Source: Bacteroidales bacterium | GTDB lineage: Bacteria; Bacteroidota; Bacteroidia; Bacteroidales; P3 | Assembly: GCA_022482545.1 (NCBI GenBank) | Contig: JAKVOZ010000006.1 | Location: 54,117 to 118,116 of the forward strand | DNA: 64,000 bases | Direction: 5' to 3' | Shown here: piece by piece, positions 8,319-16,893 of the stretch | Position numbering within the stretch: the stretch's first letter is position 1 | Layout of the letters: each line of letters begins with the position of its first letter | The notes under the pieces: model-generated | Seen by the model: the letters and a program-made list of their open reading frames with translations, nothing else | Database searches by the model: none | What the model was told of the DNA's origin: nothing | Translations under genes and position numbers: made by a program

Positions 8319-8681
8319 ATGACAATAATAAATAATAACACACCAATATATCAGCAACTTGCAGACAAAATATCAGACGATATTGTTGAAAAGAAATTGC
8401 AAAGTGATGAAAAGGTACCGTCTGTTAGAGAAATAGCAGCTGATTACGAAGTGAATGCCAACACAGCAATGAAAGCCATAGAACTGCTTTCAAGCAATGG
8501 TATAATATATAACAAAAGAGGTATGGGATATTTTGTTTCTAATGAGGCAGATGATATAATCCGTGCAAATAAAAAGAAAGAATTTATTGAGAATGATTTA
8601 CCAAAAGTGATAAAGACAATGCATCAACTTGGTATTTCAATCAATGAAGTAGAACAAGAGTTTAATAATTATAAAAATTAA
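8319..8681 (+). CDS. GntR-family transcriptional regulator, YtrA type
   Basis: The protein has 120 residues with an N-terminal winged helix-turn-helix of the GntR type: PIYQQLADKISDDIVEKKLQ, SVREIAADYEVNANTAMKAI and the wing GIIYNKRGMGYFV. Only a short helical tail (about residues 85-120) follows, which is the YtrA subfamily layout without an effector-binding domain. Such proteins usually repress the operon that encodes them together with an ABC transporter, and here it is encoded next to last in that operon. A likely operator is the palindrome at 3434-3457 on the operon promoter. Confidence 0.88.
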   Translation: MTIINNNTPIYQQLADKISDDIVEKKLQSDEKVPSVREIAADYEVNANTAMKAIELLSSNGIIYNKRGMGYFVSNEADDIIRANKKKEFIENDLPKVIKTMHQLGISINEVEQEFNNYKN

Positions 8682-8686
8682 AAGAA

Positions 8687-8773
8687 ATGAAAACCAGAAA
8701 TACAACAAAAGCTTTATTTATCTTTCTTGCAATAGCAATGATTGCATTAATTATTCTTGCACTTGCGCAATAA
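8687..8773 (+). CDS. 28-residue single-span membrane peptide
   Basis: A short frame starts 5 bases after the regulator stop and encodes MKTRNTTK followed by about 20 hydrophobic residues ending in ALAQ. The composition (positively charged N-terminus, one membrane-spanning helix) fits a small inner-membrane peptide, perhaps an accessory of the ABC transporter. GAAATG spacing and the position inside the operon, just before the terminator hairpins, support translation. It could also be a chance frame, since there is no homology argument at this length. Confidence 0.45.
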   Translation: MKTRNTTKALFIFLAIAMIALIILALAQ

Positions 8774-8791
8774 AAAAAGATAAAAAAACAT

Positions 8792-8820
8792 ACTATAAAA
8801 ATTAATAGTCTTTTTATAGT
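8792..8820 (+). terminator. Short hairpin after the GntR operon
   Basis: A perfect 10 bp inverted repeat, ACTATAAAAA (8792-8801) and TTTTTATAGT (8811-8820), follows the 28-residue frame. It is AT-only in most of the stem, so termination would be weak alone. Confidence 0.4.
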
Positions 8821-8824
8821 AGCA

Positions 8825-8879
8825 AAAACGCTGAAAAAATTTATTAACTCTTCGTTTTAGTAAATTTTTTCAGCGTTTT
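8825..8879. terminator. 19 bp hairpin between the GntR operon and recA
   Basis: A perfect 19 bp inverted repeat (8825-8843 and 8861-8879) encloses a 17-nt loop and has AAAACGCTG at one end and CAGCGTTTT at the other. Converging genes on both sides make it a likely bidirectional terminator. The loop is nearly the same as that of the hairpin at 39510-39564, so this is a repeat family and not only a terminator. Confidence 0.75.
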
Positions 8880-8930
8880 ATTTTAATGGACACAACCTAT
8901 TGATATTTAGATTGTTTTTTTGAATAAATT

Positions 8931-9950
8931 TTATTGCTGATTGATTAAAATCTCTCTTATCTTTGCTTCTATTTCTTCTTGAAGTTCAGGATTATCTCTT
9001 AATAGTTGTTTAACTAAATCTCTTCCTTGTCCAAGCTTTGTATCTCCGTAAGAGAACCATGAACCACTCTTTTTGATGATATTATTTTCTACTGCAATAT
9101 CTACTATTTCTCCAAGTTTAGATATACCTTCACCAAACATCAAATCAAACTCAACTTGTCTAAAAGGTGGAGCAACTTTATTTTTTGCCACTTTTACTTT
9201 AACTCTATTTCCAACAACTTTGTCGCCTTCTTTGATTTGTTGTATTCTTCTAATATCTAAACGAACAGAAGAATAGAATTTTAAAGCATTACCTCCTGTT
9301 GTTGTTTCAGGAGAACCATACATAACCCCTATTTTATCACGAAGTTGGTTAATAAAAATACAACAACATTTAGTCTTACTTATTGTTGATGTAAGTTTTC
9401 TAAGAGCTTGGCTCATAAGTCGTGCTTGCAATCCCATCTTACTATCTCCCATCTCTCCTTCTATCTCACTTTTTGGTGTTAATGCAGCAACAGAATCTAT
9501 TACAATGATATCTATTGCTCCAGAAGAAATAAGATTATCTGCTATCTCTAAGGCTTGTTCTCCATTATCTGGTTGAGAAATATAAAGATTACTTACATCT
9601 ACTCCAAGTTTTTGTGCATAATTACTATCAAACGCATGTTCTGCATCAATAAATGCCGCAATGCCACCTGTTTTTTGTGCTTCTGCAATACAATGAATAG
9701 CAAGAGTCGTTTTTCCTGATGATTCTGGTCCATAAATCTCAATAATTCTTCCTTTTGGTAATCCTCCTACGCCCAAGGCAACATCTAATGATATACTTCC
9801 TGTTGAAATAGCATCAACCTTATCAACACTCTTATCTCCAAGTTTCATTATTGACCCTTTACCATAGTTCTTTTCTATCTTATCTAATGCAGATTGAAGT
9901 ACTTTTAACTTCTCTAACTTATCATTATTCTCATTTTCTTGTTTTGCCAT
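8931..9950 (-). CDS. recA: Recombinase RecA
   Basis: This 339-residue RecA has Walker [10 protein letters not shown] at residues 74-82, the Walker B region [12 protein letters not shown], and the conserved MAW-equivalent and L1/L2 regions ([21 protein letters not shown], given here as [13 protein letters not shown] and [28 protein letters not shown]). It forms ATP-dependent filaments on single-stranded DNA for homologous recombination and for SOS-repressor cleavage where that exists. Length is normal. The gene stands alone with its own upstream region. A recX gene is also in the window but 33 kb away, at 42390-42863. Confidence 0.98.
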   Translation of the reverse strand: MAKQENENNDKLEKLKVLQSALDKIEKNYGKGSIMKLGDKSVDKVDAISTGSISLDVALGVGGLPKGRIIEIYGPESSGKTTLAIHCIAEAQKTGGIAAFIDAEHAFDSNYAQKLGVDVSNLYISQPDNGEQALEIADNLISSGAIDIIVIDSVAALTPKSEIEGEMGDSKMGLQARLMSQALRKLTSTISKTKCCCIFINQLRDKIGVMYGSPETTTGGNALKFYSSVRLDIRRIQQIKEGDKVVGNRVKVKVAKNKVAPPFRQVEFDLMFGEGISKLGEIVDIAVENNIIKKSGSWFSYGDTKLGQGRDLVKQLLRDNPELQEEIEAKIREILINQQ

Positions 9951-10026
9951 AATATTTTTTTATTATTTTTTACTTCTTAATATTTAATACTTATTTATTA
10001 TTAATTTTTCACTATTAATTATTCAT

Positions 10027-11928
10027 TTAATAAGAACGTTTATTATTCCCTTCATAATAATTAATAAAAGCCTGATTAACTACTTTGTTACCACCTTCTG
10101 TTGGATAATTGCCAGTAAAATACCAATCCCCAGTATGATTTGGACAAGAAATATGTAAGTTTTCTATTGTATTATAAACTACTTTTATTTCTGCATTACA
10201 TTTCTTTGGAGTTATTATTTGTGCTATCTTATCTGAAATCTCTTGTGCTGTAAATGGCTCATAAATATCTTTAACATAATTAACCACTAATTCTTTTGGA
10301 AGATCTTCTTGCTTCTTACTTTGTTGATAAACCTTATCTATTATGTTTTGTTTGCCTTGTTCTTTCAACAATTCAATAGCAGCATTGAAAGCAACAAAGT
10401 GTCCAAGACGAGACATATCTATTCCATAACAATCAGGATAACGTATTTGAGGAGCAGACGAAGCAACAACTATTTTCTTTGGTCCCAAACGGTCTAAAAT
10501 ACTAAGAATACTTTGTTTTAATGTTGTACCACGAACAATACTATCATCTATTACTACAAGATTATCAACTCCTTCTTTTATCTGTCCATAAGTTACATCA
10601 TAAACATGAGCAACCATATCATCTCTTTCGTTATCTTGTGTGATAAATGTTCTAAGTTTCACGTCCTTTACTACAATATATTCTCTTCTTACTGTTGTTG
10701 AAAATATTTCTTTTAACTTTTCCTCGCTGATATTATCTTTATTATTTAATATCTCTTTTATTCTTTGTTCATTTAAATAATCTCCGAACGCTTTTGCAAG
10801 ACCTTGAAAAGCCACAGAAGCAGTATTTGGTATGTATGAAATAACTGTATTTTTTATATCTCCATTAATTGCATCTAATACTTGTGGAAAAATCTTTTCT
10901 CCAAGCAGTTTTCTTTCATTATATATATCTGCATCTGTTCCACGAGAGAAATATATCCTTTCAAAAGAACATCTTTTAGGTGCCTTTGGTGATTCTTTAA
11001 CTCTTTTCTCGCTTATCTGTCCATCTCTTTTTATTATAAGAGCACAACCTGGCGTAAGTTCTTTTACTTGCGTTAATGGTACATCAAAAGTAGTCATAAT
11101 AGCAGGTCTTTCTGAAGCAACGACTGCTATCTCGTCATTATAAAAGTAATAACAAGGACGTATGCCACTCTCATCTCTTACAACAAAACTATCACCATTA
11201 CCAATCAAGCCAGCCATTACATATCCTCCATCAAAATGTTTTACAGATGAAGTAAGAATTTTTTGAATGTCTATTTCTTGTGAAATACTTTTTGTTATCT
11301 CTATATTACTTTCTTGATTAAGTTTATGTTTTTTGAAAAGTTCTTCTACTTCTCTATCAAGAAACTTTCCTATCTTTTCCAAAACTATTGCAGTATCTGT
11401 AACTTTAACAGGATGTTGTCCAAGAGAAATAAGTTTATTAAGCATCTCATCAATATTTGTGAGATTGAAATTTCCTGCTATAAGTAAATCTTTTGTTTTC
11501 CAATTACTTTCTCTATGAAATGGGTGAAGGTTTTCAAGTTCATTCCTTCCAAAAGTACCATAACGCAAATGCCCAAGAAAGAGTTCTCCAAAAAATTTAG
11601 CATTATCTTTTAAATAAGCAATATCATTGATTTTCTCATGCTGTTCTTTTTCTATTATTTTATATTCAGAAAAAACATTCTTAAAGATATCCATTATTGG
11701 TTGTTGAGCATTACTCTTAGCTATATCTATATATTGTTTGCCAGGTTCTGTATCAAACTTTACCGATGCAAATCCAGCACCATCTTGTCCTCTATTGTGC
11801 TGTTTTTCCATTAATAGATACATACGATTTAATGCCCATGTATTACCATATTTTTCTTGGTAATATTCTATTGGCTTTAATAACCTAAGTAAGGCTATAC
11901 CACATTCGTGTTTTATACTTTCACTCAT
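10027..11928 (-). CDS. purF: Amidophosphoribosyltransferase family (PurF-like)
   Basis: The protein has 633 residues with an N-terminal class II glutamine amidotransferase domain and a C-terminal phosphoribosyltransferase domain. The nucleophile is Cys9 in KHECGIALL, so eight residues must be removed to expose it, like the longer propeptide of Bacillus PurF. NRGQDGAG and LGHLRYGTFG complete the glutaminase site. The PRPP-binding loop is LVVIDDSIVRGTT. The family makes phosphoribosylamine from PRPP and glutamine, the first step of purine synthesis. At 633 residues it is longer than the usual 470-510, as in the second PurF-like protein of Bacteroidales. It may therefore be a specialised paralogue. 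Confidence 0.75.
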   Translation of the reverse strand: MSESIKHECGIALLRLLKPIEYYQEKYGNTWALNRMYLLMEKQHNRGQDGAGFASVKFDTEPGKQYIDIAKSNAQQPIMDIFKNVFSEYKIIEKEQHEKINDIAYLKDNAKFFGELFLGHLRYGTFGRNELENLHPFHRESNWKTKDLLIAGNFNLTNIDEMLNKLISLGQHPVKVTDTAIVLEKIGKFLDREVEELFKKHKLNQESNIEITKSISQEIDIQKILTSSVKHFDGGYVMAGLIGNGDSFVVRDESGIRPCYYFYNDEIAVVASERPAIMTTFDVPLTQVKELTPGCALIIKRDGQISEKRVKESPKAPKRCSFERIYFSRGTDADIYNERKLLGEKIFPQVLDAINGDIKNTVISYIPNTASVAFQGLAKAFGDYLNEQRIKEILNNKDNISEEKLKEIFSTTVRREYIVVKDVKLRTFITQDNERDDMVAHVYDVTYGQIKEGVDNLVVIDDSIVRGTTLKQSILSILDRLGPKKIVVASSAPQIRYPDCYGIDMSRLGHFVAFNAAIELLKEQGKQNIIDKVYQQSKKQEDLPKELVVNYVKDIYEPFTAQEISDKIAQIITPKKCNAEIKVVYNTIENLHISCPNHTGDWYFTGNYPTEGGNKVVNQAFINYYEGNNKRSY

Positions 11929-11934
11929 AGTTTA

Positions 11935-13473
11935 TTATGATATTGGATTAATAAAATCAGTAGTAAAACAACTCTTACTTAACCTTAATGCAGGAGCTTC
12001 TTGATGTCGCTTCCATTCATTCCTATTTATTAAAGTTAAAACCTTTTCTACTACTTGTTTCTCAAATCCTTTATTTATTATTTCTTCTTTCGTTAAATGG
12101 TTCTCTATATATTCTTTTAATATTCTATCCAAAACATCATATTCTGGTAAAGAATCAGAATCTTTCTGGTCATAATGTAGTTCTGCTGATGGTGCTTTAA
12201 TGATAGAATTCTTTGGTATAATCTCTTCTTCCTTATTTATATAGTTAGCTAACTTATAAACCTCTGTCTTAAACAAATCTCCTATTGCGCCTATTGCACC
12301 ACTATCATCTCCATACAATGTTCCATAACCAACAGCACTCTCACTCTTGTTTGAAGTATTCATCATTGCTGCTCCTATCTTATTTGCTACTCCCATAACA
12401 ACAAGACATCTTGCTCTTGCTTGAAGATTCTCTTCTGCTGTACCTGGTTTTGTCCCTTCAAAAATTGGTTTCAAGGCATTAAGACTGCTTTGAAATATAT
12501 CTTTTATTGGTATTGTGTAATATTTTATTCCAAGATTAATAGCCGATTGTTCTGCGTCTGTAATACTATGCTCTGTTGAAAACTCACTTGGCATAAGTAT
12601 TCCAATAACATTATCTTTTCCAAGTGCTTTTACTGCCAATACTACAACAACTGCTGAATCTATTCCACCAGATAGTCCAATAACTGCTTTGTTGATATGA
12701 TTCTTCGCAAAATAATCTCTTATTCCAATAATAGTTGCTTGATATATTTTTTCTTCTTGTGGTAACATTAATTGCTTTAATGGCATTAAGAACTCTAAGG
12801 CATCGCAATATTCTGTTTTTTCTTCAAAAGCTGGAAGCAAAGCAACTCTTTCGCCTTTCTCATTAACAATCTGGCTTTCTCCATTAAAGATAAAACTACC
12901 TTCTGCTCCTACTCTATTAACAAAAACAATTGTTGCCTTACTCTGTTTTGCGTACAAAGACAACTCTTCCTTTAATTCCTCGCTCCTTTGCTTATCAAAC
13001 AAAACATTAGAACAAGCAACAATAATATCTACTTCAATCTTTCTTTTAATGAAGTTTGATATATCATCTAAAAAACCAAAGGCTATCTTTTTACCTTCAA
13101 AATTTATTATCTCAAAACCATTACCTTCACTAAAATTAGTATCAAAACGATTTAAGTTTCTTTTAGTTGCCAACTCTTTAACTTCACCTTTATCAACAAA
13201 AACTAACGCATTAAAAAATCTATCTTCATTTTTAACTACTGTTCCAAAGATAAAACTTTTGTTTTGCTTACAAATATCTTCTGCACAAAGAGCAGACTCT
13301 TGGTAAAGTTTATCGTAAAGATTTTTATTGTAAAGAGGATACCCCGTAAGAACCATCTCGCCAAAAATAGACAATGTTTTTTCATCAGATTCTTTTAACA
13401 CATCAAGCATTTTACTACAATTTGTATTAATATCTAATGTTTTAACATTTAATTGAGCTATATTTATTTTCAT
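11935..13473 (-). CDS. nadE: Glutamine-dependent NAD+ synthetase
   Basis: This 512-residue protein fuses a nitrilase-type glutaminase to an ammonia-dependent NAD synthetase. The glutaminase triad is visible: Glu39 (FGEMVLTGYP), Lys104 (LATKRNLN) and Cys154 (VACSNV). The ATP-pyrophosphatase loop is SGGIDSA at 268-274, and the synthetase motif GDDSGAIGAIGDLFKTEVY is intact. The enzyme amidates deamido-NAD with ammonia channelled from glutamine, the last step of NAD synthesis. Its stop lies 6 bases before the PurF-like start, so the two are probably cotranscribed. Confidence 0.95.
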   Translation of the reverse strand: MKINIAQLNVKTLDINTNCSKMLDVLKESDEKTLSIFGEMVLTGYPLYNKNLYDKLYQESALCAEDICKQNKSFIFGTVVKNEDRFFNALVFVDKGEVKELATKRNLNRFDTNFSEGNGFEIINFEGKKIAFGFLDDISNFIKRKIEVDIIVACSNVLFDKQRSEELKEELSLYAKQSKATIVFVNRVGAEGSFIFNGESQIVNEKGERVALLPAFEEKTEYCDALEFLMPLKQLMLPQEEKIYQATIIGIRDYFAKNHINKAVIGLSGGIDSAVVVVLAVKALGKDNVIGILMPSEFSTEHSITDAEQSAINLGIKYYTIPIKDIFQSSLNALKPIFEGTKPGTAEENLQARARCLVVMGVANKIGAAMMNTSNKSESAVGYGTLYGDDSGAIGAIGDLFKTEVYKLANYINKEEEIIPKNSIIKAPSAELHYDQKDSDSLPEYDVLDRILKEYIENHLTKEEIINKGFEKQVVEKVLTLINRNEWKRHQEAPALRLSKSCFTTDFINPIS

Positions 13474-13584
13474 TTATATTTACTTTTTGCAAAAATAATG
13501 CTTTTTAGTAAATAATAAATACTTTTCTTTAATTAATTTTTAAGATGCTGAAAACAACAATATTACAAGGGCTAAAATAAAACG

Positions 13585-13607
13585 AAGAGATATTTTTTTT
13601 ATCTCTT
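13585..13607 (-). terminator. Hairpin downstream of tatD
   Basis: AAGAGATA (13585-13592) and TATCTCTT (13600-13607) form an 8 bp stem with a 7-nt T-rich loop, followed on the minus strand by CGTTTTATTTTA. The same sequence recurs at 57211-57238. It probably ends tatD transcription. Confidence 0.5.
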
Positions 13608-13636
13608 TAAAATAATTGAATAAAAGCAAGAGTTAA

Positions 13637-14413
13637 TTAATTAGTTTTTGATAATAATTTTTCAGCATTAATTGTTGTGATTTCTGCTACTTTTTCCAGT
13701 GGAATATTTTTTATTTCTGCTATTTTTTCTGCTACTATTCTAACGTAAGAACTTTCATTCCTTTTTCCTCTAAAAGGAACGGGAGCCAAATATGGAGAAT
13801 CTGTTTCAAGAACAAAATTATTTAAATCAAAATCTTTAACAATGTCTGCCACATGAGCATTTTTGAATGTAAGCACTCCTCCAATACCTAAATAAAATCC
13901 CATATCTATCAATGTTTGTGCTTGTCTTTTGTCGCCAGAAAAACAATGAAAAATACCTTTATATTGTTTTCTATTATTCTTTTTTAATGATGCCAATATG
14001 GTATCAAAAGCCTTTCTACAATGTATTACTATTGGCATATTGTTTTGTTCTTCGCTCCATTTCAATTGCTCTTCAAAGGCATATATTTGTTCTTGTTCAA
14101 ACTCTCTATCCCAATAAAAATCTAAACCTATCTCACCTATACCATATATATTATAATTATCAAAAAATGTTTTTATTTTTTTTAAATCTTGTTCAACGTT
14201 TTTTGTTACGGAAGTAGGGTGTAAGCCCATCAAAGGATAGAACATTTTATCTTTTTCAGCCAAAGCAAACAACCTATCAACAGAAAGCAAATCAACATTA
14301 GGTAGAATAATTTTAGTTAATCCTGCTTCTTTTGCTCTATCAATAACTTGAACAATATCATTATCAAAAGCCTCATCATAAATATGAGAATGTGTATCAA
14401 TAAGACTTATCAT
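13637..14413 (-). CDS. tatD: TatD-family metal-dependent hydrolase
   Basis: This 258-residue TIM-barrel metallohydrolase contains DTHSHIYD at residues 6-13, GEIGLDFYWD near 93, HCRKAFDT near 131, HCFSGDKRQA near 157 and ETDSPYLAP near 205. These are the metal-binding residues of TatD family enzymes, reported as 3'-5' DNA exonucleases/deoxyribonucleases. Length is normal. It lies upstream of nadE but is separated from it by a hairpin. The exact paralogue (TatD or YcfH type) cannot be told from motifs alone. Confidence 0.85.
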   Translation of the reverse strand: MISLIDTHSHIYDEAFDNDIVQVIDRAKEAGLTKIILPNVDLLSVDRLFALAEKDKMFYPLMGLHPTSVTKNVEQDLKKIKTFFDNYNIYGIGEIGLDFYWDREFEQEQIYAFEEQLKWSEEQNNMPIVIHCRKAFDTILASLKKNNRKQYKGIFHCFSGDKRQAQTLIDMGFYLGIGGVLTFKNAHVADIVKDFDLNNFVLETDSPYLAPVPFRGKRNESSYVRIVAEKIAEIKNIPLEKVAEITTINAEKLLSKTN

Positions 14414-14450
14414 TTCTATTATAGGTTTTAGTTTAACTTTGCTTATATAC

Positions 14451-14480
14451 TAAAAAAGCCCCTCAAAATAAGAGGAGCTT
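14451..14480 (-). terminator. Terminator of rpsT
   Basis: On the minus strand a GC-rich stem AGCTCCTC/GAGGGGCT (14479-14472 and 14464-14457, one wobble) is followed directly by TTTTTTA. It sits 25 bases after the rpsT stop. Confidence 0.8.
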
Positions 14481-14504
14481 CATATTTCTGTTCATTTAAT
14501 AAAA

Positions 14505-14756
14505 TTAAAGACTATTAACTTTCTTAGCACATTTAGATTTTAAGTTAGCAGCTTTGTTTTTATGAATGATAGCTCTTTGAGCCAAACGGTCAATACAAGA
14601 AATCATTTTTGGTAATTTCTCTTCTGCTTCTTTCTTATCTTCAATTGCTCTAAAATCTCTTAAAGCATTTCTCATCGTTTTAGAATAATAACGATTTAAT
14701 AATCTCTTTTTTTCGCTTTGGCGAACTCTCTTTAATGCACTTTTATGATTTGCCAT
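14505..14756 (-). CDS. rpsT: Small ribosomal subunit protein S20
   Basis: This 83-residue, highly basic protein begins MANHKSALKRVRQSEKKRLL and continues with RYYSKTMRNALRDF and the conserved RAIIHKNKAANLKSK segment, all characteristic of S20, which binds 16S rRNA early in 30S assembly. It is a single-gene unit, with a terminator 25 bases downstream and a tRNA-Glu gene 64 bases upstream on the same strand. Confidence 0.97.
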   Translation of the reverse strand: MANHKSALKRVRQSEKKRLLNRYYSKTMRNALRDFRAIEDKKEAEEKLPKMISCIDRLAQRAIIHKNKAANLKSKCAKKVNSL

Positions 14757-14820
14757 ATCTTTATTTTATCTTTTCTAAAATCTATACTCTTTTTTTTGAT
14801 GTTATTTTTTAACATCTAAG

Positions 14821-14894
14821 TACCCTGTAGGAGATTTGAACTCCTGATTTCAAGAATGAAAATCTTGCGTCCTAACCAACTAGACGAACAGGGC
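14821..14894 (-). tRNA. tRNA-Glu (anticodon UUC)
   Basis: The minus strand folds into a 74-nt cloverleaf: acceptor GCCCTGT/ACAGGGT with a G-U first pair, D-arm CGTCTAGTTGGTTAGGACG, anticodon stem-loop AAGATTTTCATTCTT reading UUC, and T-arm GGAGTTCAAATCTCC. CCA is not encoded. A promoter-like TAATTTTG (14939-14932 on the minus strand) lies about 40 nt upstream. Confidence 0.95.
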
Positions 14895-14987
14895 CTATAT
14901 TTTTCTCAATTTTTGAGGTTGCAAAATTACATAATTTTATTTAACTACCAAAATTTTGCACCAAAAAAATGTTAACAATTAATTAAA

Positions 14988-15644
14988 TTAATCTTTATCT
15001 TGTTGGAATTCAAAACCTAAACGTTTGGCTGTAATTTGACTTTTAAACGCTGTTGCAGACTTTATTTCCTCCACACTTATTTCTTTAACCTCATCAAACG
15101 GTGGTGTTAATAAGTCAAAATTATTAGCATATTCCATTGATGACTTAACTATACTCTCTATTGATTCTTTATTTACAATTGAAGTATTAAAACTTGAATA
15201 CAACAAACCTACCTCACGCTTACCTTCAATAAAGTAGTGATTTTCTTTATTAATAAAAACCCTTCCTATTAAGTAACCTATATCATAATCTCTATTGTAA
15301 TCAAAAGAATCTGTTAAGAAATTATAGATATTTATCATTCCACTAAAAGAACGATTCTTATCTTGAAGAACATAAGGTAACTTCATAACTTCATGATAAC
15401 GCGAAAACTCAAATACATTTGTGTGCATCATAAACACTAATATATCAGAACCAAAACGTATTTCAAACTCAAAATCACCTTTATCAGTAAAAATAAATTC
15501 TTTTGGATAACTCTTTGCAAACTCTTCAATGATTTGTTTACTTGTTGAACGCATAAGTTCAAACGCTTGCTTAGTATTATCTATTACATTATTTAATAAT
15601 GTAGTTTTATTATGTATTTGAACACCTAATTCTTTGTTTTCCAT
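14988..15644 (-). CDS. Conserved hypothetical protein, soluble, 218 residues
   Basis: I do not recognise this gene. The 218-residue product has no signal peptide and no membrane segment. It begins with a helical stretch (NKTTLLNNVIDNTKQAFELM) and continues with an alternating beta pattern (FEFEIRFGSDILVFMMHTNVFEF), a phrase DIGYLIGRVFINKENHYFIEGKRE, and an acidic C-terminus with EVKEISVEEIKSATAFKSQ. Base composition and codon use look like the neighbours, so it appears native. It sits between tRNA-Glu and the ferredoxin, same strand, with a terminator-like hairpin just upstream (15661-15694), so it should have its own promoter. Confidence 0.7.
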   Translation of the reverse strand: MENKELGVQIHNKTTLLNNVIDNTKQAFELMRSTSKQIIEEFAKSYPKEFIFTDKGDFEFEIRFGSDILVFMMHTNVFEFSRYHEVMKLPYVLQDKNRSFSGMINIYNFLTDSFDYNRDYDIGYLIGRVFINKENHYFIEGKREVGLLYSSFNTSIVNKESIESIVKSSMEYANNFDLLTPPFDEVKEISVEEIKSATAFKSQITAKRLGFEFQQDKD

Positions 15645-15660
15645 AATCTAATGTTTTAAA

Positions 15661-15694
15661 AAAAGTCCTATAAGACTATGCTCATAGGACTTTT
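15661..15694 (-). terminator. Terminator of the ferredoxin gene
   Basis: A perfect 11 bp inverted repeat, AAAAGTCCTAT (15661-15671) and ATAGGACTTTT (15684-15694), lies 19 bases after the ferredoxin stop. Flanking T-runs are present on the minus strand. Confidence 0.85.
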
Positions 15695-15713
15695 ATTTTA
15701 ATTTAATGCATTA

Positions 15714-15884
15714 TTATTCCTCTGGATGAATTGCTTCCATAGGACAAACGTCTGCACATGTTCCACAATCTACACACTTATCAGGATCTATTTTATAGAT
15801 AGGACCTTCTGATATTGCTCCATTTGGACATTCGTCAATACATGTGCCACATGCTGCACAATTGTCTGAAATTTTGTATGCCAT
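15714..15884 (-). CDS. 2[4Fe-4S] ferredoxin
   Basis: This 56-residue protein begins MAYKISDNCAACGTCIDECP and has a second cluster site CVDCGTCADVCP. Each is the CxxCxxCxxxCP pattern that binds a [4Fe-4S] cluster. It is a clostridial-type low-potential electron carrier, typical of anaerobes. I chose the start at 15884 because it gives the standard ferredoxin N-terminus; an upstream in-frame ATG at 15920 would overlap the promoter element TATCTTTG (15925-15918). It could supply electrons to the complex I encoded at 57396-64000, which lacks NADH-oxidising subunits. Confidence 0.93.
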   Translation of the reverse strand: MAYKISDNCAACGTCIDECPNGAISEGPIYKIDPDKCVDCGTCADVCPMEAIHPEE

Positions 15885-16074
15885 ATTTTTAAATTTATTT
15901 AGGTTTTTAACTATTTGCAAAGATATAAAACTTTCTTATTAGTATTAAATTATTTTTAAAAAAATTTTATTATTGTTTGTTTTCTTCACAATAAAGATTA
16001 CTTTCAGCATTTCTTTAATATTTTTATTTTCAATGCTTTAATAATATTCTTATGTAATTATTTTAATATAAAAG

Positions 16075-16104
16075 TTTAAGATATAATTATTTTAAGTATT
16101 TTTG
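16075..16104 (+). promoter_or_regulatory. Promoter candidate for the YwqK-like gene
   Basis: TTTA (16075-16078), 18 nt, then TATTTTTG (16097-16104), about 37 nt before the start at 16141. The -33 element has one mismatch to the consensus. Confidence 0.45.
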
Positions 16105-16140
16105 TAAAAATAAAAAATACAGAAAAAAGACTATTAAAAA

Positions 16141-16893
16141 ATGAAAAAAACAACAAAAATTCTAATTATTGTAATAGCAGTTATTGTTATTGCTGCATTA
16201 ATTGTACTATATTTTTATTTCTCAAAAGGTAAGCGTGTTGTTATTGAAACCTTTGATAATGGCAAACCTGCAATTGTTTATTATTATAAAAACATTGATG
16301 GCGTTAAGACTAAGGTTTATGAAGAGAAATACTATCCTAACAACGAGTTAAGAAGCGAAGGAAAATGTTTAAATAGCAAAAGATTAGGCGTTTGGAAGTT
16401 TTATTTTGACAATGGTGATGTTTTTGCAAAAGCAGACTTCAATAACCACAAAGAAGGTGAGAAATGGGAGATGTGGAACGACAAAAAAGAACAGATAATC
16501 AATCTTAACGATAAATTAGAAGCAATAGCATTCACAAACGAAGGCACTCCTATAAGCATAAAAATTAGAAGAAATGGAACAGATATTTATTATCGTTTCT
16601 TTAATTCTTTTAAGATGTTTGAGCGTCGCCACCTTAAAGGTAATATTTTAAACGGAGAATCAATTTCTTGGTTTGAAAACGGTACCATAAACTCACTTCA
16701 CTACTACAAAAACGGTATTCAAGACAGTTCTTATGTTGTTTATAGTGAGAATGGTCAAAAGATAATATCAGGACAGTACTCTATGGGAAAACAAGTTGGC
16801 AAATGGGAATACTTTGAGCCTGATGGCACACCGGCAGGAGTTGATGTGTTTGATGTTGATGGCACAAAACTCATTTCAAAAGATAATTTCTAA
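16141..16893 (+). CDS. Membrane-anchored MORN/YwqK-type repeat protein
   Basis: The protein has 250 residues with an N-terminal membrane segment (ILIIVIAVIVIAALIVLYFYF, residues 8-28) and no cleavage site, so it is probably a membrane anchor. The remainder contains repeats of the form YYPNNELRSEGKCLNSKRLGVW-YFDNG, WFENGTINSLHYYKNGIQ and YSENGQKIISGQYSMGKQVGKWEYFEPDG. These are the MORN-like units found in proteins named YwqK-family antitoxins. Antitoxin function is only a family label; no toxin gene is adjacent. Its stop overlaps the next start by one base (TAATG). Confidence 0.7.
   Translation: MKKTTKILIIVIAVIVIAALIVLYFYFSKGKRVVIETFDNGKPAIVYYYKNIDGVKTKVYEEKYYPNNELRSEGKCLNSKRLGVWKFYFDNGDVFAKADFNNHKEGEKWEMWNDKKEQIINLNDKLEAIAFTNEGTPISIKIRRNGTDIYYRFFNSFKMFERRHLKGNILNGESISWFENGTINSLHYYKNGIQDSSYVVYSENGQKIISGQYSMGKQVGKWEYFEPDGTPAGVDVFDVDGTKLISKDNF

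Noticed and set aside
12611..12808. A 65-codon minus-strand frame overlapping nadE in another frame
   Set aside because: It covers the NAD synthetase loop of nadE and has Arg/Ser/Trp-rich out-of-frame composition.
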